Shown here piece by piece: positions 57,815 to 64,000 of a DNA stretch of 64,000 nt. Numbering within the stretch: the stretch's first letter is position 1; every line of letters starts with the position of its first letter. The translations under genes were made by a program, and so were the position numbers. The DNA is from Diplosphaera chodatii (Eukaryota; Chlorophyta; Trebouxiophyceae; Prasiolales; Stichococcaceae), in contig JAALGY010000033.1 in assembly GCA_032358165.1 (NCBI GenBank), positions 1,054,001 through 1,118,000 on the forward strand, given 5' to 3'. The notes under the pieces were generated by a model. It made no database searches. It was given only the letters and a program-made list of their open reading frames with translations, and was not told where the DNA came from.

Positions 57815-58317
57815 TATTGGTGGCAGCGAGCCAGTGTCGGTGGCCAGTTGACGATGCAACCCAGAGCTCCAAGCAGGATCTGCTCCAGAGCCCTTTGAGG
57901 GAAAGCTGAAATTTGAGCTGCAGAAGGTCCTCCTCACAGACACGTGCGAGGGATACAGGCAGGCCTGGCGGTTTTGTCGCCAGGCCAACCCCACGAGTCG
58001 CTCCACCAGTAGGTCTACTCTGATTGTCTGACTGTTGCCGCCGAATTTGCTGGGAGGATGACTCATCCTGCCAAACACACAAGCGTAGCCTGATGCGCTG
58101 ATGCACAGTTGTCCTTGCAACATACACACTTGTGCATGCAAATGCATGAAGCTGAGCGGACCAGCGTGTGACCGGTGAAAACCAGAGGCAGCAGTGACCA
58201 GGCTAGGTGCTATTCCGTCGGACGTCACCACCTGTGCAGCCAGGTTGTGGACTGCGGAAAGGGACTTGGTGCTTCGTTTTGGCATCCAATTGCAAGTTCT
58301 GGCCTTCGATATCCGGC
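57815..58317. other. Intergenic region between the TPR-CS gene and HCCS
   Basis: Both neighbours are on the plus strand, so it should hold a 3' UTR and the HCCS promoter/5' UTR. No gene or named element seen. Confidence 0.4.
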
Positions 58318-59985
58318 ATGGGCGCCTCCGGGAGCAGGGAGCGGCAGAGCGAGAGTGCAGTGCCCAGCAATGCGAGCAGCTGCCCAGTCGTAGGGCCGTC
58401 ACTCAGCGATGCGACGCCACAAGATCCAGCGACAGATGCGAACGGCAGCAGCTGCCCAATCCCAGAACGTCTTCGCCGAGGACCAGTATACAACGTGTAC
58501 AACCAGCGCATTGACGGTGGGCATGCACCCGCCGTCACCTACTGTGCATATGCTCTTCAGCTCAGCCACTCCATTCATCGTGCATTCCTCAACGGTGCTG
58601 CGCATGCACGATCATCATCTCGCTCACCCAGCAATTGCAACACGCGCAGCCAGGGTCAGCTCATGCCACTTGCAAAGCGGGCGAGGCGATGGCTGCCATA
58701 TGCGCGTCCTTCTCACCTGCAGGGCAGCAGCAGCAGCAGCAGCCGCCGCCAGGCGTGCTGGACGCGAGCAACAACATGCCGCGGGAGCCCAACCAGCGGC
58801 CGTGGGCGGGGCAGCAGGCGCCGCTGTCCACGCAGCGGGTGGTGTCCTCCATACCCAAGGGCGGCACGGCAGACAGCTGGCTTTACCCCTCGCCGCAGAT
58901 GTTTTTCAACGGTGCGCCACAACGACTCAACAGCTTGATCCCATCAGGAAGTTCTCTTGTGTTGCCTTGTGCCCGTTCCACATGGTTGTTGCATGCTGTG
59001 CACCCTACCTGCCATGCGATATCATGCATCTGCTGAGAGGCAACCCTGTAGGTTCTCGGTCCAACGGTCCTTGTTGCCTGCACAGCGCTCATGCGGAAGG
59101 GGAAGGGCGAGGACGTCACGGAGCAGGACATGGCCTCGGTGGTGCACGCCCACAACTGTGAGCCTGGCCTGTGATGCCGCGGCGTCGGTCTTGCTGACGT
59201 TGGGTGATGCTGCACATGCTGCAAGATGCTTCAGCGGATGCTTGCGCAGAGACTGCCCTGCACCACCGAGGTATCAGGCAGCCGCTGCCTTTCCGGTTCC
59301 TCCAGGCTACAGCCCTATGCTTGCTTTGCACCTGCTGTGCAGCGATGAACGAGAAGACGTGGGAGCGGGTGGCGGAGTGGGAGCAGCTGCACTGCGCCGA
59401 GTGCCCCGACCCCCGGCTGCTGCGCTTCAGGGGCCGCCCCGACGACCTCAGGTCTGCGCCTGCGCCTGCCGCCCACTCCATACTGCCGACAGATGCTGTA
59501 CACCTCACTCCTTCACAGCATCAGTCGCGCTGCTCCAGCCGTGAAAGCCTGGTGCCGCAGCACGGGTAAGGGAGCTTGCTCTGTGCTGCGCAGTCCGCTG
59601 GCGCGCGTGGGCGGCTGGCTCGGTGGGCAGCTGCCGTTCGACCGGCACGACTGGTGGGTGGACCGCTGCGGGCGGGAGGTGCGCTACGTCATCGACTTCT
59701 ACTACAACGAGGAGCTCGGCGGCACCCCCAACGTGAGCGGCGATCTTGACGCTACTGTGCGCGTCTGCATGCCGGCGTTGCTGCCATGTATGCCTTACTG
59801 TATGTCGCAATGCAAAGACTGCAATCATCATTTCAAATACGGTCCTGTGATCTTTGACCTGGACCGCCTCGCAACCCCCACAGGCATTTGAGCTGAGGGT
59901 GCGGCCGGCGCTGGACACCCCCACAGCGGCGGTCGACCGCCTGAAGATGAACATCTACATCGCGGTGCGCAGCCTGCTGCACTGA
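58318..59985 (+). CDS. HCCS: Holocytochrome c synthase (cytochrome c haem lyase)
   Basis: Attaches haem covalently to the CxxCH cysteines of mitochondrial cytochromes c and c1 in the intermembrane space (System III). Seen: the ATG at 58318 gives [16 protein letters not shown], Cys-Pro motifs SSCPVVG and SSCPIPE, then [11 protein letters not shown]. Next exon [48 protein letters not shown] (about 58735-58915), [24 protein letters not shown] (about 59085-59158; His of the haem-binding region), [20 protein letters not shown] (about 59344-59400), [31 protein letters not shown] and [17 protein letters not shown] (about 59610-59730), and the last exon [20 protein letters not shown] ending VRSLLH, TGA at 59983. 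The order and lengths match the family along its whole length; intact. Confidence 0.95.
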
Positions 59986-61276
59986 ACAGCTTGCTGCACG
60001 TGATCAAACATCCAGTCATGTTAGTGTATCATCCAACGTTGACAAGTTGCAAAACCCTTCATGTCCCATCTGCTGCAGTGCGCCAATTGGGGGGTGCCCT
60101 GCCCCATCACAGGCAGCCCAAGCAGGTTTTCAGCGGCAGCGGCAGCAGCAGCGGACACAGCAGCGGCAGCACCACAGGAGCAACGACAGTGAGGGCGTCC
60201 AGATACGGCGTCCAAGAATGGACGAGACACCTCAGGGACATTTGGTGGCAGGGCTGTATGTATGACAAGTGAACCAGTCAGGAAGTTGTAGAGACCATGA
60301 CGCCACTCACTGCTTGTAGCTTACACAGCCTGCGCTTCTTCAAACATTGTGACACATAAAATTGTCAACACGACCACTGACACATACCGAATCTGATACA
60401 TGATCGTGGCGTCGAGCGAAATGTGACACCGGGAGTGCTGATGCGTCGCACACAGTATGGCGACCACAATCACTGCTGTCTTGGGGGTCGAACATCCGGC
60501 AGCACAATGCTGTCCAATCTCGACCACAACATGAAAACTTCAAGATACTGCAGGTCTCACATCAGATGTGACGACGACTCGAACTCTGTTCATGTCTACG
60601 TGGTGAGGGCCACAGCTGGCTGCGGGCCGCCACCCCCTGTAGCGCCACGAGGCGAGCTGCACATGCCCAAGCGGAGTGCCTGAGCGCTGCACAACACGCG
60701 CCGCAGCAGGGGCGGGCGACACGCAACCAAGAAACTGCTGCCCAGGAGACTGCGTGTGTCAGCGGGAAAACGTGGTGGGTCCCCTTCCCCGTATGTGTGC
60801 AGGCCATCCAGCCAGCAGATCGTGCATGCAGATCCGCTGGCGGCGCCACACCCCAGCAGCCAAACCGGCCGCCCTTTACACTCTACTTTGCTGCGCGGTG
60901 CGTCTTGTCGTGTCTTGACGAACAGGGAAGGAAACGAAGCCTAAAACATTCAGACGGTGGCAACGGCCGCCCCACTGCGTGGCAACCATCGAAATCGCTG
61001 CCGCAGAGGGGAGCCGCGCCCGACAGGTGTGGGGCATCGACTCTGCTCAGAGTCCCTTCCCCTAGATCTTGGTGTGCTGAGCTCTGGAGGTTTCTTGAGC
61101 GTCCGGCAGGCGCCGGCGTGTGCTCGGCGCTGCTTCTGCTGTGTTTCATCCCTTGTGTGGCAGCCACTGTTTTGTGTGTGAGCAGCTCTGCTCTTGTGTG
61201 TTGCTGCCATGCTGGCGCTGGTCTGCACTGCTGGTGCGCCGCTGCAGCGGCCGCGGTGTTCTTGCCTCAGGCTGCC
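59986..61276. other. Convergent region of 1.3 kb without a supportable gene
   Basis: It lies between the HCCS stop (+) and the stop of the Ala/Pro-rich gene (-). Open frames such as 60797-61369 plus have no motif and partly shadow the neighbouring gene. It contains a Ser/Gly-encoding CAG/GCA-rich run near 60130-60180. Confidence 0.4.
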
Positions 61277-64000
61277 TCAGGGGCGGTGGCCCAGGGCCAC
61301 CGGCGGTACGCCGACAGCCGCGACGGGGCGCGGCAGGCTGCTGCTGCGGGGCACCGGCGCGAACGCTGAGCGGGGGCTGGCGGCAAAGGAGGGGCTCCCC
61401 CCGGCGGCGAGGCCCGCGAAGGGCGACGCGTAGGTGGCGGTGACGGCGAAGGGCGACGCCGCGGGCGGCGGCTGCCGCGGCGAGGCCTGCGGCTGCGTCA
61501 TCTGCTGCGCCTTGGCCTGCTGCGCGGCCACCTGCACGATGGCATTGTAGCGTGGCTGAGCACGGCTGCTGATACCATTGTCACTGTGGATGAAGGCCTG
61601 TTCATCAGCCACATGCTGGCACAGCCGCACCGGCAGAGGCGGTGTGCATGAAACAAGGGCGCACCTGGGCCTGCAGGGCTGCCAGGGTGGCGAGGTGCTG
61701 CTGCATGAGGGGGCTGGCGCCCAGGATGGCGCCGCCGTGCGCCACGACCGGCGGCACGGGCGCGGTGGCGGGCGGCGGCAGCGGCGCGGCCGGCGCCCCG
61801 AAGCCCGGCAGGCGCGGCAGCGGCATGCGGAACACGGGCGCGATCGCGGGCGGCGGCGCCGACGGCGGCGCGACCTGCGCCTCCCCTTCTGCAGCCGGTG
61901 CCGCCGCCAGCGGCTGGGGCACCGGCGGCGCGGCGGGGGCGGCGATGGGCACCGCCTGGGCGGCGGCGGCCTTCGCGGCGGCCGAGGCGGCGGCGGCGGC
62001 GGACAGCGCAATGGAGTGCGCCGGCACGATGGCGGGCGGGCGCGGCGCCGCGGCCGGCGGCTGCTGCGGGGCGGCGGCGGCGGCGGGCGGCGGCTTGGAC
62101 GACAGCGCGGCCAGCTGCGCGCGCACGGCCTGGGTGTCGGCGGCGGTGCGGCGGGCCGCCTGCCGCGACGCCAGCTGCGACGCCGCCAGCGCCGCCTCCA
62201 GCTCCTGCACATGCGGTACACAGCACTATTGGGACGAAATTCGAGGTTGTGCAACACCCTGGTTGAACGCTGTGGCACCAGCAAGCGCCAGAGCATGGCA
62301 ACTGTCAGTGTGTCCACCCCGGCGCTGTGGAGAAACAGCCGACAAGTGCCTGAACCTGCCAACAAGGCGGAGCATCGACAGGACGCAGCAACTGGTGCTC
62401 TTAGTCAACCACGATGGCAGTTGCGATGTGCTGATAAGGATCGGGGGTCCGATCGGTACTGGTGACTACAACGGCAGTACGCATCCTTGTCAGCTTCGGG
62501 GTTGTACTGCCGGGACTGACTCGCGAATTCGCTGCCAGCTGGGACACAGATACGATCAACACACATAGTTGAGGCAGCGTCACTCCCTTGCAACGGCTCC
62601 GCAGCACTGCTGTATACCAAATGTATCGGCTGTTGGGTGAAGAGTCACAGTTTGCACCACCTCATATGCAGTGGCCCAAAAATCGCATCTGGGACCACCC
62701 AAGATGCAAAGTGCATCATATCTGGCCAACCGCCACGTACAATCTGCCACCCAGCAGTCGGGCCCACGACTACATCCCCAACTCAGCCAGCCACGGCAGC
62801 CAGCAAACTTCAGTAGAGTCAGCGCCGCAGATGGCAACGCCTGTCCTGCTGCTGCCAACGCTAGTGCCAACAGTGGACTGCCACCCCGCAAGCCCTGACC
62901 GGAAAACGAACAGCGGCTGTGTGGCGTAGGGCCCGCCAGACGGGGGGGTGCGCACCTGGATGCGGCGCTCGCGCAGCTCGCAGTGGGCGCGCACGGCGCC
63001 TGACGCGATGCCGCGCACGATCTTGGCCAGGGTGGGCTTGCCGCCCTCCTCCCCGACGCCCTCCCCGCACCCCAGCAGCCCGCCCGCCAGCGCGCACTCC
63101 GCCGCCAGCCGCGCCTCGTCCTCCTGTGGTGCCAGCATCCCACAGCACATCAGCACCGTGGCCGACAGCACAGGCGCACGCAGCGCTGGCGGTTGTGGGG
63201 CATGACGATACATGGCCCAGGCAGCAGCTGACATGCGGAGATACATGCGGCTCGCGCACCTTGAGGAACAGGCGGCCGCAGAAGCGGCCCTTGTAGCCGC
63301 CGGCGCGGGGCTCCAGGGAGGCGGCGCGCTGCGCGGGCTTGGGGGCGCGGGCGGCGGCGCGGGCCTTGGAGCGGGGCGTCTCGGGGGGCGGCGTCGCCAG
63401 GTGGGGGGTGGCGGGGGGCGACCAGGGGGCGGCGCGCACCCCCGCCAGCGGGGGCGCCGAGATGGCCGGCAGCGCGGCCGGCGGCGGGGCGACCACGGGG
63501 TTGGGGGAGCCCGGGGCGGCGGCGGTGGCAGCAGTGGCCGCGGTGTCTGCCACAGCCGCGACCGACACAGTCTCGGAGGACGCCGACTCCGGCTGCGGCG
63601 CGGGCGGGGGCAGGGCGGCGGTCGCGGCAGGGGCGGCGGCCGGGCGGGGCGGCGACATGGAGGAGGCCGGCACCGCGGCGGCCGGCGGCAGCGCCTCGAT
63701 GCGCGGCGTCAGCGGCGCGGCCTCGGCGGCCAGCATGGCGGCCGCCAGCGGCGGGCAGCTGCTCGCCTTGTTCAGCGTCTCGCCGTCTGCACATGCGCGT
63801 GGACTTGAGATCAACCACACTTGGTCTGTTTCCTCACACGGCACTGTTCAGTGGTCACAATTTCTTATGCGGCACTGCCTGATTGCCTGGTTTGCATCAC
63901 ACATCCCACTGACCTGTGGTGTGCGACGACATGTCGGAGGACGCCTGCTCAGCGGGCTGCACCACTGGCGCGGTGGCGGCCCGGCGGGCGGGCAGCTTGA
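61277..64000 (-). CDS. Ala/Pro-rich, partly coiled-coil protein, 5' part beyond the window
   Basis: I do not recognise this protein. Seen from the right edge: KLPARRAATAPVVQPAEQAS (64000-63915), an intron, DGETLNKASSCPPLAAAMLA (about 63785), a long Pro/Ala-rich linker, and APKPAQRAASLEPRAGGYKG with RFCGRLFLK (about 63300-63260). The next exon is EDEARLAAECALAGGLLGCG, KPTLAKIVRGIASGAVRAHC, ELRERRIQ (about 63125-62960), then a coiled-coil stretch ELEAALAASQLASRQAARRT (about 62200), another Ala/Pro-rich linker (to about 61680) and a last segment QVAAQQAKAQQMTQPQASPR, ending ALGHRP, TGA at 61277. The conserved-looking core is the Gly-Tyr-Lys-Gly-Arg-Phe-Cys segment through ELRERRIQ; the rest is low complexity. 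A role as a cytoskeletal or nuclear scaffold is only a guess. Opposite-strand open frames here are GC-rich shadows. Confidence 0.6.

Noticed and set aside
61578..62568. Long plus-strand open frames opposite the Ala/Pro-rich gene
   Set aside because: They are Gly/Arg/Ala-rich antisense shadows of GC-rich coding sequence; the minus strand has coiled-coil and splice-consistent segments.
1..64000. Mobile elements, CRISPR arrays, rRNA/tRNA genes, viral insertions or bacterial operons
   Set aside because: No transposase, reverse transcriptase, integrase, capsid or repeat-spacer pattern was seen, and the intron-rich structure is eukaryotic nuclear throughout.

Overview
The window is nuclear DNA of a eukaryote, most likely a green alga (chlorophyte). 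It is GC-rich and gene-dense. Nearly every gene is broken into short exons by GT...AG introns, often with TGCAG acceptors. The gene set is plant/algal: HPPD, a plant-type CMP-sialic-acid-like nucleotide-sugar transporter, an HVA22-like protein, a mitochondrial holocytochrome c synthase and a Raf/TKL-like kinase. I see no operons, ribosomal RNA, tRNA, CRISPR array, insertion sequence or virus. Gene models below were built by joining reading-frame segments by eye. Gene ends with stop codons are firm; most starts and many exon edges are approximate.

Layout. 0-6 kb: partial 2OG-Fe(II) oxygenase (-), VMA21-like V-ATPase assembly factor (-), F-box protein (+), METTL21/FAM86-like methyltransferase (-), universal stress protein (-). 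6.2-13.8 kb: RFC1, the large clamp-loader subunit (+), complete. 14-20.4 kb: an unrecognised beta-rich multi-exon gene (-) and an XRCC4-like end-joining factor (-). 21-29.4 kb: nucleotide-sugar transporter (+), a membrane-anchored TKL kinase with a long C-terminal helical region or a second gene (-), and a NOL8-like RRM protein (+). 29.8-39.8 kb: flavin-reductase-like protein (-), SIRT4-like mitochondrial sirtuin (-), WD40 protein (+), HVA22/REEP-like protein (-). 41.6-50.1 kb: PHOSPHO-type HAD phosphatase with an in-frame TGA (-), a second small methyltransferase (-), an unusual NSF-N-like / BTB-like / cytochrome b5 fusion (+), and SmD1 (-). 50.5-60 kb: HPPD (+), a TPR-CS co-chaperone-like protein (+), holocytochrome c synthase (+). 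61.3-64 kb: the C-terminal part of an Ala/Pro-rich protein (-) that runs off the end.

The genes are ordinary housekeeping functions (replication, repair, splicing, cofactor and lipid/protein modification, mitochondrial biogenesis) and do not form one pathway. The most unusual items are the NSF-N/BTB/cytochrome b5 fusion, the TGA just before the catalytic motif of the phosphatase, the kinase with a tail resembling algal transcription-factor C-termini, and the unrecognised gene at 14-17 kb.
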